Positions 13,522 to 21,485 of a DNA stretch of 25,055 bases are shown piece after piece; within the stretch, counting starts at the first letter, position 1; the number at the start of each line of letters is the position of its first letter. This DNA is from Streptosporangiaceae bacterium. Its GTDB lineage: Bacteria; Actinomycetota; Actinomycetes; Streptosporangiales; Streptosporangiaceae. The notes below the pieces were generated by a model. It searched no databases. It saw nothing but the letters and a program-made list of their open reading frames with translations, and was not told where the DNA came from. The stretch is taken from the NCBI GenBank assembly GCA_030041195.1, contig JASHOI010000367.1, positions 1 to 25,055 of the forward strand, in the 5' to 3' direction. The position numbers were made by a program, and so were the translations under genes.

Positions 13522-14699
13522 GGCGCCAGCTCGGGGGTGCGGTAGAGCGTCCGGCCTTCGACGGTCACGTCGACGTCGAGGAGATAGGGGCGGACCGCGT
13601 CCAGGTCCAGCGTCATGCCGAGGCCGGGCAGGGCCGGCGCGGCGATCTGGCCGTTGCCGTCGACCGTGATCCGGTTGCTCGTCAGCGCGGTGGCGAGCGT
13701 CTTGGCCTCCACCGGGTATTCGCACAGCCAGTCGTCGCCGGAGCCGGCAAAGGGCTGCAGCGACGCGCTGAGCGCGAGATGAGAGGTGAACGTGTGGTTC
13801 ACGAACCGCACCCCGCGTTCACGGGCGTACTCGGCGACCCGGAACGCGTCGCCGATGCCGCCGACCCGGCCGGTGTCGATCTGGACAAATCCGATCCCGC
13901 CGTAGTCGATCAGGTGCTCGGCCAGCTGCGGGTTGTGCGCGCCCTCGCCGGCGGCGAGCCTGACCGGCCCGCTGAGGCGGGCGAGCGCCTGGTAGGCGCC
14001 CAGCGCGCCGGACACGAACGGTTCCTCAAGCCACAGCACCTTTGCCTGCTGCAGGCTGGGCAGCCGAAGCGCGGCAGCATCGAGGTTCTCCCCCCACACC
14101 GTTCCGGCGTCGACGAGCAGCACGGCGTCGTCGCCGAGCCCTTCCCTGGCGGCATGGATCTGATCAGCGTCGGCAGCCACCGTCGACCGGCCGTACGGGC
14201 CCCAGCCGAACTTCACCGCGCGGAAGTCCCGCGCACGCAGGTCACGCGCCTTATCGAGGGTCTGTTCCGGCGTGTCACCGAACAGCGCCGAGGCGTACGG
14301 GGTTTTCGGCGTAGCCGTGCGGTGGCCGAGCAGGACATGGACGGGCTCGCCCATCGCCTTGCCGAGCAGGTCCCACAGGGCGATCTCGATCCCCGACAGT
14401 GTGTGGTCGGCCTGCAGCAGGTCGAGGCTGCGCGCGCGTACCTCGCGCACGATCCGCCCGATGTCGGCGGGGGTGTCCAGGCGCTGGCCGATAACGGAGT
14501 CCAGCACCGGATGGCACGCGCTGTGGGACATCGGGCACACCAGGCTGGCGATGGAGGTGAGCGGTGAGGCCTCGCACTCGCCCCAGCCAGTGTGATCACC
14601 GGCGCGCACCCGGATCAGCAGCATGTCCTGGCTGCCGTCGCCGATGTCGAGCACCTCGGGCATCGACAGGTAGAACGCGTCGACCGCGGTGATCTTCAT
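13518..14699 (-). CDS. enolase-superfamily (mandelate racemase/MLE-type) sugar-acid dehydratase
   Basis: A 393-residue protein with the enolase-superfamily capping domain (about 1-125) and TIM barrel. K163 in AVKFGWGPYG ends the second strand where the family has KxK, but the second position is G165 rather than Lys/Arg. Metal ligands are D197 (LLVDAGT), E225 or E226 (LEEP) and E252 (AGEG). D275 (IDTGRVGG) and H302 (NHTF) form the likely D-H catalytic dyad. These features fit acid-sugar dehydratases of the mandelate racemase group; which aldonate is used cannot be read. ATG 14699 has AGGGGAG 8 bases upstream, and overlaps the upstream stop by four bases. Its own stop overlaps the SDR start in the same way. 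Confidence 0.92.
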   Translation of the reverse strand: MKITAVDAFYLSMPEVLDIGDGSQDMLLIRVRAGDHTGWGECEASPLTSIASLVCPMSHSACHPVLDSVIGQRLDTPADIGRIVREVRARSLDLLQADHTLSGIEIALWDLLGKAMGEPVHVLLGHRTATPKTPYASALFGDTPEQTLDKARDLRARDFRAVKFGWGPYGRSTVAADADQIHAAREGLGDDAVLLVDAGTVWGENLDAAALRLPSLQQAKVLWLEEPFVSGALGAYQALARLSGPVRLAAGEGAHNPQLAEHLIDYGGIGFVQIDTGRVGGIGDAFRVAEYARERGVRFVNHTFTSHLALSASLQPFAGSGDDWLCEYPVEAKTLATALTSNRITVDGNGQIAAPALPGLGMTLDLDAVRPYLLDVDVTVEGRTLYRTPELAP

Positions 14700-15691
14700 C
14701 CAGCGCTCCCCTCGACGGACCCGTCCGGATGTACCGCGGTCACGGCGCTGATCCCGCGGTACGGCACGGCGGTCACGGTGGTCTGCACGGTCTGCCCCGC
14801 CTGGAGGGTGCGGTGCGTTCCGGCCGCCACGCCCTCGGCGAGGCTGACCGGGTAGCCGGTGCACGGTTCGAGGATGAGTACTTCGAGCCCGCGCCAGCCA
14901 CCGTATGACGCGAACGTCCAGCACGACGGGAAGGCCTCGGCGTCGAACGCCAGGCCGAGGCCAACGCCATCGGCATAGGTCACGGCGCACCAGCCGGACG
15001 CGAGCTCCGTGGCGTACTGGAACTCGGCCACGTCCGATTCGGGCGGGAGCGTCAGCCGCATATCGTGCGCCTGGCCATCGCCGTCCACGAGTTCGGGCCA
15101 CCGGTACCGCCCGTCCGGCGTCCGGCCGCGCGGCTTGCCGAAGCCATCCACCAGCACCGTCGTCGCCGGCAGGTCCAGCCGGGCCGGCTGCCCCAGCGGC
15201 ACCGCGACGTGCTGCTTCCACAAGTAGGGCAGCGCGTGCCGGGAGTCGTTTACCAGCTGCCAGCGCACCTCCACGGCGCGTCGCCCGGACCGCAGCACCA
15301 CCGTCTTGCGCACCAGGCAGCCAGATATTGGTGTCCGGCAGGTCAGGACGACGCCGACAGCGTCATCCCCGGGGCGATCGACGGACCAGTCCCACGGCGA
15401 GCTCCACAGCTCCCCGTGATCCGGGTACGCCTCGCCACGGATCTCCTCTGGCATGTCGTTGGGGAACAGCTCATCCCAGCCGCCGAAGAACACGTCATCG
15501 TAAACGGCGCCGAACGGCACCTGCCGGGGCTTGATGCGCGGGTTGTGCCACAGGAAGTCGCGGTCGCTCCGGGTGTCGGTCAGCTGCCAGATCTTGCCGC
15601 CCAGCTCCGGCAGGATGACCACGCGCAGCTCGTCGGTGCTCAGCACCAGCGCCCGCAGGCCCCGGTACGTCCACTCGTCGGTGACGCGCAC
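14696..15691 (-). CDS. aldose 1-epimerase-like (galactose mutarotase-fold) protein
   Basis: A 331-residue beta-sandwich protein resembling aldose epimerase and related DUF families. VVILPELGGKIWQLTD (about 24-39) matches the N-terminal G-G-x-I strand of the family, and NDMPEEIRGEAYPDHGELWSSPW carries the D-H-G-E-L-W stretch that usually provides a catalytic His in mutarotases. Later strands include CWTFASYGGWRGLEVLILEPCTG. It may interconvert anomers of the imported sugar, or bind an oligosaccharide. GTG 15691, two bases after the dehydrogenase stop, is the most economical start; a CTG at 15697 would make a four-base overlap like the other junctions. The frame is open much further upstream, but that part lies inside the dehydrogenase gene. 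Confidence 0.8.
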   Translation of the reverse strand: MRVTDEWTYRGLRALVLSTDELRVVILPELGGKIWQLTDTRSDRDFLWHNPRIKPRQVPFGAVYDDVFFGGWDELFPNDMPEEIRGEAYPDHGELWSSPWDWSVDRPGDDAVGVVLTCRTPISGCLVRKTVVLRSGRRAVEVRWQLVNDSRHALPYLWKQHVAVPLGQPARLDLPATTVLVDGFGKPRGRTPDGRYRWPELVDGDGQAHDMRLTLPPESDVAEFQYATELASGWCAVTYADGVGLGLAFDAEAFPSCWTFASYGGWRGLEVLILEPCTGYPVSLAEGVAAGTHRTLQAGQTVQTTVTAVPYRGISAVTAVHPDGSVEGSAG

Positions 15692-15693
15692 GG

Positions 15694-16818
15694 TCAGGTA
15701 CCGGTCCCCGCCGCGCCGACGGTCGCGCGCGCCGCGGAAGCCGAGGCAGCCGAGGCAGCGGAAGCCGACGCAGCCGGGGCAGCCGGTGCATCGGTGGCTT
15801 CCGGAGCCAGCAGCACCTTCACGGCGGCGTCGCCGTCGATCAGCCGCTGATACCAGGGCGCCCCGTCCGCCAGCGGTGTCACGACCACCCCGTCCCGCAG
15901 GCCGATCCGCCGCTCGGCGAGCCACCGCAGCGCGGTGCGGAAACTCGGCACCGGGTACGCGAATACGCCGCGGATCGACAGCTCGGAGCGGACCACCGTG
16001 TTCAGCGGCAGTTCGGTCAGGTCGGTGTGCAGCCCGACGGCGAGGACCTGGCCGCCGACGACCGTGCTCGCCACGCACGTCCGCCGCGTCTCGGCGCTGC
16101 CCACCGCGTCGAAGGCCAGGTCGACGCCGCGCCCGCCGGTGGCCTGGCGGACCGCCTCGACGGCCCGCTGCTCGTCGGCCGGAACGGCCGTGCAGCCCAT
16201 CGCGGCCGCCATCGCCAGCCGGTCCGGGTTGCGGTCGCTGACGAACCGCTGCGCCACCCCGAACACGCCGAGGACCTGAAGGATGAACAGCCCGATCGGG
16301 CCGGCGCCGACCACCAGCGCCGACGCGCCGGGACGCGCGCCGCTGAGCTCGACCGCGTGCACCGCGCAGGCGGCCGGCTCGGTCATGGAGGCGTCGCGCA
16401 GCTCGATGCCGTCCGGCAGCTCCAGCACGTTCGCCGCGGGCACGTTCACGTACTCGGCGTTGCTGCCCGGCAGCGAGGCGCCGAGCAGCAGCCGGCTCTG
16501 GCACAGCTGCTGCCGGCCCGTGACGCAGAACTCGCACCGGCCGCAGGACACCAGGGGGTTCGCGGTGACCGCGGTGCCCGGCGCCAGCCCGCTCGACGCG
16601 GCCGCTCGAGCGCCGATCGCCGCGACGTGCCCGGACAGCTCGTGGCCGAAGACCAGCGGCGGCTTGCGCAGGCTGTTCATGCCCAGGTAGCCGCTGAGTT
16701 CGGACCCGCAGATACCGGAGTACGCGACGCGGATCGATACGTCGTCGGGTCCCGGGGCGGGGGGATCGAGATCCTGCATCGCCATGTGCCGCGGGGCGAG
16801 GTACACCAGTGCCTTCAT
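15694..16818 (-). CDS. zinc-dependent medium-chain alcohol/polyol/sugar dehydrogenase
   Basis: A 374-residue MDR-family dehydrogenase. Catalytic zinc ligands are C37 (SGICGSE), H59-E60 (FGHELSG) and probably E147 (TEPAACAVHA). The structural zinc set is C92, C95, C98 and C106. The Rossmann motif is VVGAGPIG (169-176). Related enzymes oxidise sorbitol, threonine, galactitol or sugars with NAD(P). The first ATG at 16818 has GGAG 8 bases upstream within the end of iclR; a TTG precedes it directly. The normal fold ends near residue 336; the last ~38 residues are an Ala/Ser-rich tail encoded by short GC-rich imperfect repeats (about 15730-15790), unusual for this family. Likely the first oxidation step for the imported carbohydrate. 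Confidence 0.92.
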   Translation of the reverse strand: MKALVYLAPRHMAMQDLDPPAPGPDDVSIRVAYSGICGSELSGYLGMNSLRKPPLVFGHELSGHVAAIGARAAASSGLAPGTAVTANPLVSCGRCEFCVTGRQQLCQSRLLLGASLPGSNAEYVNVPAANVLELPDGIELRDASMTEPAACAVHAVELSGARPGASALVVGAGPIGLFILQVLGVFGVAQRFVSDRNPDRLAMAAAMGCTAVPADEQRAVEAVRQATGGRGVDLAFDAVGSAETRRTCVASTVVGGQVLAVGLHTDLTELPLNTVVRSELSIRGVFAYPVPSFRTALRWLAERRIGLRDGVVVTPLADGAPWYQRLIDGDAAVKVLLAPEATDAPAAPAASASAASAASASAARATVGAAGTGT

Positions 16819-16821
16819 CAA

Positions 16822-17646
16822 TCAGACTCCGATCTGCTCGGCAGGCATCCGCGAGGGGAGACCGATATTGCTGGCGAGCGTGCCCGGCTCGAACCATTCC
16901 GCGGTGGTCAGCGTGGCATCCAGGCGCGTGAGCACGGCGCTGAGCGCCGGCAGGAACTTCGCCGCCAGGTCGGCTGCCCGGATCCGCAGCACCGGAACGG
17001 TGATGCTCAGCCCGTAGCTGGTGTCGCAGATCCGGCCGGCCACCCCGATGCAGCAGACGCCTGGCGTCGACTCCTCGCTTTCGGTGGCGTACCTGCGTTC
17101 CCTGATCCCGGCCAGCTCCGTGAGCAGGTCAGTTCGGCTGGTGAGGGTGTGGGGGGTCAATACCGCCAGCCGGCTCGGGTAGAGCGACTCGACCTCGGCG
17201 TCGGCTTTCAGGGCGAGCATCGCCTTTCCCAGCGCGGTCGCATAGGCAGGCTTCCGGCTCCCTATGCGCGCCGTGTAGTGAAGCGCGTCCTGAGAGTAGT
17301 CGCGGCGGTCGAGATAGAGGACGTCGCCCCCGTCGAGCATGCCGAAGTGGCAGGCTTCGCCGAGCGAGAGCAGTTCGTCGAGGAGCGGCGAGGCGGCGCT
17401 GCGCAGGGACACCGGCGCCCGCACTGCGGTGCCGACCTCGAACGCCGAGATGCCGATTTCGTAGCCATGCGCGGAGCGCCGGACGAAGTCCGCGGCTTCG
17501 AGGCTGGCGAGCAGCGTGTGCAGGGTTCCTTTGGGGATCTTGCTCTGCGCCTGCATCTCGGCGAACCGGAGAGGCCGGCGCGCCTGGGCCAGCAATCGCA
17601 GCAAGCCCAGGGCCCGGTCCACGCTGTTGTTGGTCCGCGACGCCAT
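16822..17646 (-). CDS. IclR-family regulator of the sugar catabolic operon
   Basis: A 274-residue IclR protein. The winged helix-turn-helix is at about 5-65: SVDRALGLLRLLAQARRPLRF, then MQAQSKIPKGTLHTLLASLEAADFV with the recognition helix about 38-50. The effector domain follows (about 80-255) and includes the IclR signature around YATALGKAMLAL (134-145). ATG 17646 has a GGATGGATGA purine-rich sequence just upstream. It is the first gene of the minus-strand operon; its TGA is three bases before the dehydrogenase ATG. An 18-bp perfect palindrome lies 11 bases upstream of the start, so it probably autoregulates and controls the whole operon in response to a pathway intermediate (inferred). Confidence 0.93.
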   Translation of the reverse strand: MASRTNNSVDRALGLLRLLAQARRPLRFAEMQAQSKIPKGTLHTLLASLEAADFVRRSAHGYEIGISAFEVGTAVRAPVSLRSAASPLLDELLSLGEACHFGMLDGGDVLYLDRRDYSQDALHYTARIGSRKPAYATALGKAMLALKADAEVESLYPSRLAVLTPHTLTSRTDLLTELAGIRERRYATESEESTPGVCCIGVAGRICDTSYGLSITVPVLRIRAADLAAKFLPALSAVLTRLDATLTTAEWFEPGTLASNIGLPSRMPAEQIGV

Positions 17647-17656
17647 TCATCCATCC

Positions 17657-17674
17657 AGTTCGTATATACGAACT
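17657..17674. promoter_or_regulatory. IclR operator, 18-bp perfect palindrome
   Basis: AGTTCGTATATACGAACT is perfectly self-complementary. It contains the GTTCG...CGAAC pattern common for IclR proteins and lies just before the first iclR start. An extra half site AGTTCG begins at 17675. Assignment to the adjacent IclR is by position. Confidence 0.8.
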
Positions 17675-17824
17675 TAGTTCGCGCATGCCGTGAGCGGGAC
17701 ACTTTCACCTGGTGGCGGGCGCTGTCAAGAGGCTCCACAGCCGCGGACGCGCCCGGATACCGCCTGGTCCGGCCAGGTGCCGCGCCGGGCCTGCCGGCTC
17801 ACCGCCGGGCTGGTGGTCCGACTA

Positions 17825-17853
17825 TTGACACTTTTTCCAGCATGGGGTTCAAT
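17825..17853 (+). promoter_or_regulatory. promoter of the sugar ABC importer genes
   Basis: TTGACA (17825-17830) is a perfect -35; TTCAAT (17848-17853) follows after a 17-base spacer as a plausible -10. The predicted start, near 17860, places the TGTTCC...GGAACA operator within the first 30 transcribed bases. A leader of about 260 bases then precedes the binding-protein gene; I see no riboswitch I can name in it. Confidence 0.6.
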
Positions 17854-17871
17854 CTCCCTAGGTTGGAACTG

Positions 17872-17890
17872 TGTTCCATTTATCGGAACA
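17872..17890. promoter_or_regulatory. IclR-type operator at the ABC importer promoter
   Basis: TGTTCCATTTATCGGAACA has perfect 6-bp arms, TGTTCC and GGAACA, with a 7-base centre. It is 17/19 identical to a site before the second iclR gene (21390-21408). Position just after the -10 fits repression by blocking transcription. A half site GGAACA lies at 18118-18123, in a repeated AGGTTGGAAC (17860-17869 and 18113-18122). Confidence 0.8.
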
Positions 17891-18124
17891 AAAAATGATA
17901 ACCGCGATCGTGTGCGGACCGGCGATTGCGGTTCCTGCGCAGCGGTAACCGTCTTGCCGACGCTGCCGCCGCGACGCGCGGCGAGCAGGGAACAGCAAGC
18001 ACTGAAAGCTGTCCCGTTCCCCGCCGCACTCGCCCGGAGCGTGGTTCTGGCGGACCGGGGAGCCGGTCAGTCGCCCAGCACAACGCCAGGCACCGAGCCT
18101 GATCCGGACACGAGGTTGGAACAC

Positions 18125-19471
18125 ATGAACAATCAGAAGCGCCGCTTCGCACGCGCAGGGGCATTGCTTGCGGTGGTGGCCCTGGCCACCGCGGCGTGTG
18201 GCTCGAGCTCGGGATCATCCGGCAGCGCGAACGGAAAGACCACGATCACGATCTGGAACGACGCGCTGGCGGCATCGTCGAGCACCGTGCCGCAGTCAAA
18301 GTCGTTCCTCACCAAGGGCGTCGCGCTGTTCGAGAAGCAGAACCCCAACATCAACGTCAAGATCATCCCGGAGCCGTTCGCCGCCTCGACCAGCTTCGAG
18401 ACCCTGCTCCGGTCCGCGGAACTCGCCGGGACCACGCCGGACATCGGCCAGCTCTACGTCGGCGGCCAGGTGCTGCAGAACGCGAAGTACCTGCTCCCGC
18501 TCAACAAGTACCTGTCGAAGTCCTACATCAACTCGCTCACCGGATGGCAGTTCGTCTCGGCCAACTTCAAGCAGGGCGGAACGATCTACGCGGTCCCCTA
18601 CGGCGCCGGCTACTACTACACCGTCTACTACAACAAGTCGTTGTTCAAGAAGGCGGGCGTGACCGGCCCGTTCCCGACCACCTGGGCCGGCCTCCTGGCC
18701 CTCGGGAAGAAGATCAAGGCCAAGGGCATCACGCCGTTCGAGTTCGGCGAAAAAGAGGGCTACATGGGCGCGTGGACCCAGGACTCGCTGATCTCAGGGC
18801 TGGTCGGCGACCAGGGCGTGCTCGCGATGTACAACGGCAAGGCGTCGCTGAACTCGTCGACGCTGCTGGACGCGTACAACGCCTGGCATGACATGTACGC
18901 CTCCGGCATCACGAACTCCAACGCCCCCTCGCTCAGCTACACGACGGCCATCGCGGACTACGCCGCCGGCGACGCGGCGATGACGATCACCGGCCAGTTC
19001 TACGACACGCAGATCGAGAACGGCCTGGGCAAGACCAACGTCGGCCTGTTCCCGGTGCCGACGCTGCCGGGCTCGAAGTACCCGAACGTGCTGTCCGGCG
19101 GGCCCAACAACTCCTACGTCATCTTCAAGACCACCACTCACGTGGCCGACGACATCAAGCTGATCAAGTTCCTCACGTCGCTGCAGGTGCAGGAGCTGTC
19201 GGTCAACGAGCTGGGCCAGCTGCCCAACAACACGTCGTTCGTGACCACCCCGGCGTTCACCGCCGCGCAGCCGCTGCTCTCCGACATGTACGGCTACATC
19301 AAGCAGAACTACGTGCTCTCCGAGGCGTTCGACAACGTGATGCCGGGGAGCATCTGCTCCTACTGGTACCAGACCAACTCCGGCGTGTTCTCCGGCACGC
19401 TGAGCCCGTCCAGCGCCGCAGCGAGCATGCAGTCCCAGATGCAGAGCTACCTGGCCTCCTCCTCGTCATAG
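18125..19471 (+). CDS. sugar ABC transporter substrate-binding lipoprotein
   Basis: A 448-residue extracytoplasmic binding protein of the carbohydrate-uptake-1 (MalE-like, cluster B) type. The N-terminus has R6, R7 and R10, a hydrophobic stretch 11-22 and lipobox ATAAC with C25, so it is anchored to the outer face of the membrane. A Gly/Ser linker follows, then TITIWND (about 40-46), the family's first strand. PDIGQLYVGG and IYAVPYGAGYYYTVYYNKSLFKKAG (about 160-180) are typical of sugar-binding proteins; the many Tyr and Trp fit a carbohydrate site. ATG 18125 has GAGG about 10 bases upstream. Followed 43 bases later by two permease genes. The ligand is presumably the substrate of the divergent catabolic operon. 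Confidence 0.95.
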   Translation: MNNQKRRFARAGALLAVVALATAACGSSSGSSGSANGKTTITIWNDALAASSSTVPQSKSFLTKGVALFEKQNPNINVKIIPEPFAASTSFETLLRSAELAGTTPDIGQLYVGGQVLQNAKYLLPLNKYLSKSYINSLTGWQFVSANFKQGGTIYAVPYGAGYYYTVYYNKSLFKKAGVTGPFPTTWAGLLALGKKIKAKGITPFEFGEKEGYMGAWTQDSLISGLVGDQGVLAMYNGKASLNSSTLLDAYNAWHDMYASGITNSNAPSLSYTTAIADYAAGDAAMTITGQFYDTQIENGLGKTNVGLFPVPTLPGSKYPNVLSGGPNNSYVIFKTTTHVADDIKLIKFLTSLQVQELSVNELGQLPNNTSFVTTPAFTAAQPLLSDMYGYIKQNYVLSEAFDNVMPGSICSYWYQTNSGVFSGTLSPSSAAASMQSQMQSYLASSSS

Positions 19472-19514
19472 CCGCCGCGCCGCAACACCGACCGAATGAG
19501 GTGAGCAACCGCAC

Positions 19515-20486
19515 ATGGCGGCGAGGATGGTGCCGGAGGACACCGACAGTACGACGACGGGCCTGAACGCCAACGCCCCGGCCAGATCGCCAAACCAGCG
19601 GGCGAACTGGCTGGGGCGGAGGCGCAAGCGGCGCGTGTTCCCCTACCTCGCGCTCATTCCCGCGACCCTGTTCGTGGTGCTGCTCATGGTGCTGCCGATA
19701 GGCGAAACCATCGAGCACAGCTTCACCAACTGGGACGGGCTGACGAGCAACTTCATTGGGCTGCAGAACTTCACCCTGATCATCCGCAACCCGATCATCG
19801 CCGAGGTCTTCCTCAACTCGCTGATCTTCCTGCTGTCGGTTCCGCTCATTCTGATCGCGTCCCTGCTCGTGGCCGTCCTGGTCTACGAGAAGGTGCCGGG
19901 CTGGCGCGTCTTCCGGTTCCTGTTCTTCATCCCGAACGTGCTCTCGCCGGCGATCGTCGGCGCGCTGTTCAGCACGTTCTTCCTGCCCGGCGGGGCCGCG
20001 GATGAGCCGCTGCGGGCGCTGGGCCTCGGGTCGTTCGCCTGGCTGTCACATCCGTGGACGGCGCGGATCGTGGTCATCCTCGCCCTGGTGTGGACGTCGT
20101 TCGGGTTCGGGATGGTGGTGATCCTGTCCGCGATGACCACGATCGACACCGCGCTCTACGACGCCGCCGCGATCGACGGAGCCTCCTGGTGGCGCCGGCT
20201 GTGGTCGATCACGATCCCGATGATCTCGGGCTCTCTGCAGTTCCTCAGCGTGATCAACGTGATCTACACGTTCACGTCGTTGTTCAGCTTCGTCTACGTG
20301 ATCACCGCGGGCGGCCCGGGCTTCGCGACCACAACCGTCGACTACTACACCTACCTGACCACCTTTGAGAACGGCCAGTTCGGGTACGGTTCCGCGCTGG
20401 CCGTCATGCTCTTCCTGATCGTTCTGGTGCTGACCATCGCCCAGATCAAGCTGTTCCCGCAACGCGAAGTCCAGCAGGGAGCCTGA
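19515..20486 (+). CDS. sugar ABC transporter permease, MalF-type
   Basis: A 323-residue inner-membrane permease. After a 40-residue cytoplasmic N-terminus ending in RRRKRR come about six transmembrane helices (first at 43-61). The EAA loop that docks the ATPase is DAAAIDGASWWRRLWSITIP (216-235), with the invariant G. It would form the translocation channel with the next gene's product. ATG 19515 has GAGGTGA 10 bases upstream. It ends one base before the start of the second permease gene, so translation is probably coupled. The length is typical for MalF-like proteins without the large periplasmic insertion. Confidence 0.95.
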   Translation: MAARMVPEDTDSTTTGLNANAPARSPNQRANWLGRRRKRRVFPYLALIPATLFVVLLMVLPIGETIEHSFTNWDGLTSNFIGLQNFTLIIRNPIIAEVFLNSLIFLLSVPLILIASLLVAVLVYEKVPGWRVFRFLFFIPNVLSPAIVGALFSTFFLPGGAADEPLRALGLGSFAWLSHPWTARIVVILALVWTSFGFGMVVILSAMTTIDTALYDAAAIDGASWWRRLWSITIPMISGSLQFLSVINVIYTFTSLFSFVYVITAGGPGFATTTVDYYTYLTTFENGQFGYGSALAVMLFLIVLVLTIAQIKLFPQREVQQGA

Positions 20487-20487
20487 C

Positions 20488-21309
20488 GTGACCTCACGCC
20501 TGTCCCGTTCTCTCGTCTTCCTGGGCCTCTGCCTGATCGGGATCTCAACGGTCTACCCGCTGATCTTCATGGCGCTGAACACGATGCGCTCGTCGACGGC
20601 GTTCGAGGTGAACCCGTACGGCCTGCCGAACCACCTCAGCTGGGACAGTTTCAGCACGCTGTTCTCGCAGGTTCCGTTCCTGTCCAGCATCCTGCATTCG
20701 TTCATCGTCGTCGTTCCCGCGGTGCTGCTCGCGACGCTGTCATCGGCGCTCGCGGCGTTCGTGTTCACCAAGACCCCGGTCAAGTTCGGCAACGTTCTTT
20801 TCTGGGTGATGCTGATGATCATGTTCATGCCGGGCATCGTGGTTCTGCTGCCGCTGTACGTGGAGGTCGCACGCGCCGGCCTGGCCAACAACTTCACGCC
20901 AGCGATCTTCATCTACACCGCGATCAACATCCCGTACGGCACCTACCTGCTGCGGTCGAACTTCAGGGCAATCCCGGATTCCCTCGTCGAGGCATCCCGC
21001 GTCGACGGGGCGAGCTGGGCGAGGATCTTCCTAAAGGTGATCCTGCCGATCGCCCGGCCGGGAATCTTTACCGTCGGGATCCTCACGTTCCTGAACATCT
21101 GGAACGACCTGTTTATCAGCCTGGTCCTGCTCCATTCACCGACGAATGAGATGGTGACACCGACACTCGCGCAGCTGAGCGGGAAGTTCTCGACCGACAT
21201 CCCGGTGCTGATGGCCGGGCTCCTGCTCGGCTCGATACCGACTTTGGCCCTCTACTTCGTCACCGCGCGGGTGTTCATCCGCGGCATGCTCAGCGGGGCC
21301 ATCCGCTGA
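20488..21309 (+). CDS. sugar ABC transporter permease, MalG-type
   Basis: A 273-residue permease with about six membrane helices (first about 9-30). The EAA loop is EASRVDGASWARIFLKVILP (168-187). GTG 20488 follows the first permease's TGA by one base. The C-terminus ARVFIRGMLSGAIR is the usual MalG-type ending (IxGxxxGAxK/R). No ATP-binding gene follows; in actinomycetes such importers commonly use a shared MsiK-type ATPase encoded elsewhere, which fits here. An intergenic region with an IclR operator and then the second iclR gene follow on the same strand. Confidence 0.95.
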   Translation: MTSRLSRSLVFLGLCLIGISTVYPLIFMALNTMRSSTAFEVNPYGLPNHLSWDSFSTLFSQVPFLSSILHSFIVVVPAVLLATLSSALAAFVFTKTPVKFGNVLFWVMLMIMFMPGIVVLLPLYVEVARAGLANNFTPAIFIYTAINIPYGTYLLRSNFRAIPDSLVEASRVDGASWARIFLKVILPIARPGIFTVGILTFLNIWNDLFISLVLLHSPTNEMVTPTLAQLSGKFSTDIPVLMAGLLLGSIPTLALYFVTARVFIRGMLSGAIR

Positions 21310-21337
21310 TGTATGGCGGTGCCGCAGTGCTGCAGAT

Positions 21338-21379
21338 GCTCCAAGACCACGGGGATAGAAGCTCCAAGACCACGGCGAT
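21338..21379 (+). repeat. direct repeat upstream of the second iclR
   Basis: GCTCCAAGACCACGG occurs at 21338-21352 and 21361-21375, extended by GAT after one mismatched base. The period is 23 bp, about two helical turns. It lies between the permease stop and the iclR operator. A tandem regulator site or a small duplication. Confidence 0.7.
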
Positions 21380-21389
21380 CATGATGCCT

Positions 21390-21408
21390 TGTTCTGTTTA
21401 TCGGAACA
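21390..21408. promoter_or_regulatory. IclR-type operator before the second iclR
   Basis: TGTTCTGTTTATCGGAACA matches the ABC importer site at 17 of 19 positions; one arm has a single mismatch. A TATATT -10-like element lies at 21432-21437, so the repressor would cover the -35 region. This points to autoregulation by the second IclR. Confidence 0.75.
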
Positions 21409-21485
21409 TCGGTCCATGGTTTGAGTCGGACTATATTTAAGTGCGCGAAGAAGCGCATCCGGCTGCAGAAGCGGAGAAGAGTCGG

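Noticed and set aside
13518..15221. 567-codon version of the dehydratase gene
   Set aside because: The N-terminal 174 residues are Arg/Pro-rich out-of-frame translation of the epimerase gene; the ATG at 14699 has a ribosome binding site and a family-typical N-terminus.
14696..16897. 733-codon frame fusing the epimerase-like protein to upstream sequence
   Set aside because: The upstream 400 codons are the wrong frame of the dehydrogenase gene; there is no true fusion.
16027..17898. Long forward open frame of 623 codons antisense to the dehydrogenase and iclR genes
   Set aside because: It mirrors well-supported minus-strand genes with clear motifs, its product is low-complexity Arg/Gly/Ala-rich, and long antisense frames are expected at this GC content.
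17891..18124. Riboswitch in the long leader of the binding-protein gene
   Set aside because: Only short GC-rich inverted repeats are visible and no known aptamer core could be recognised.
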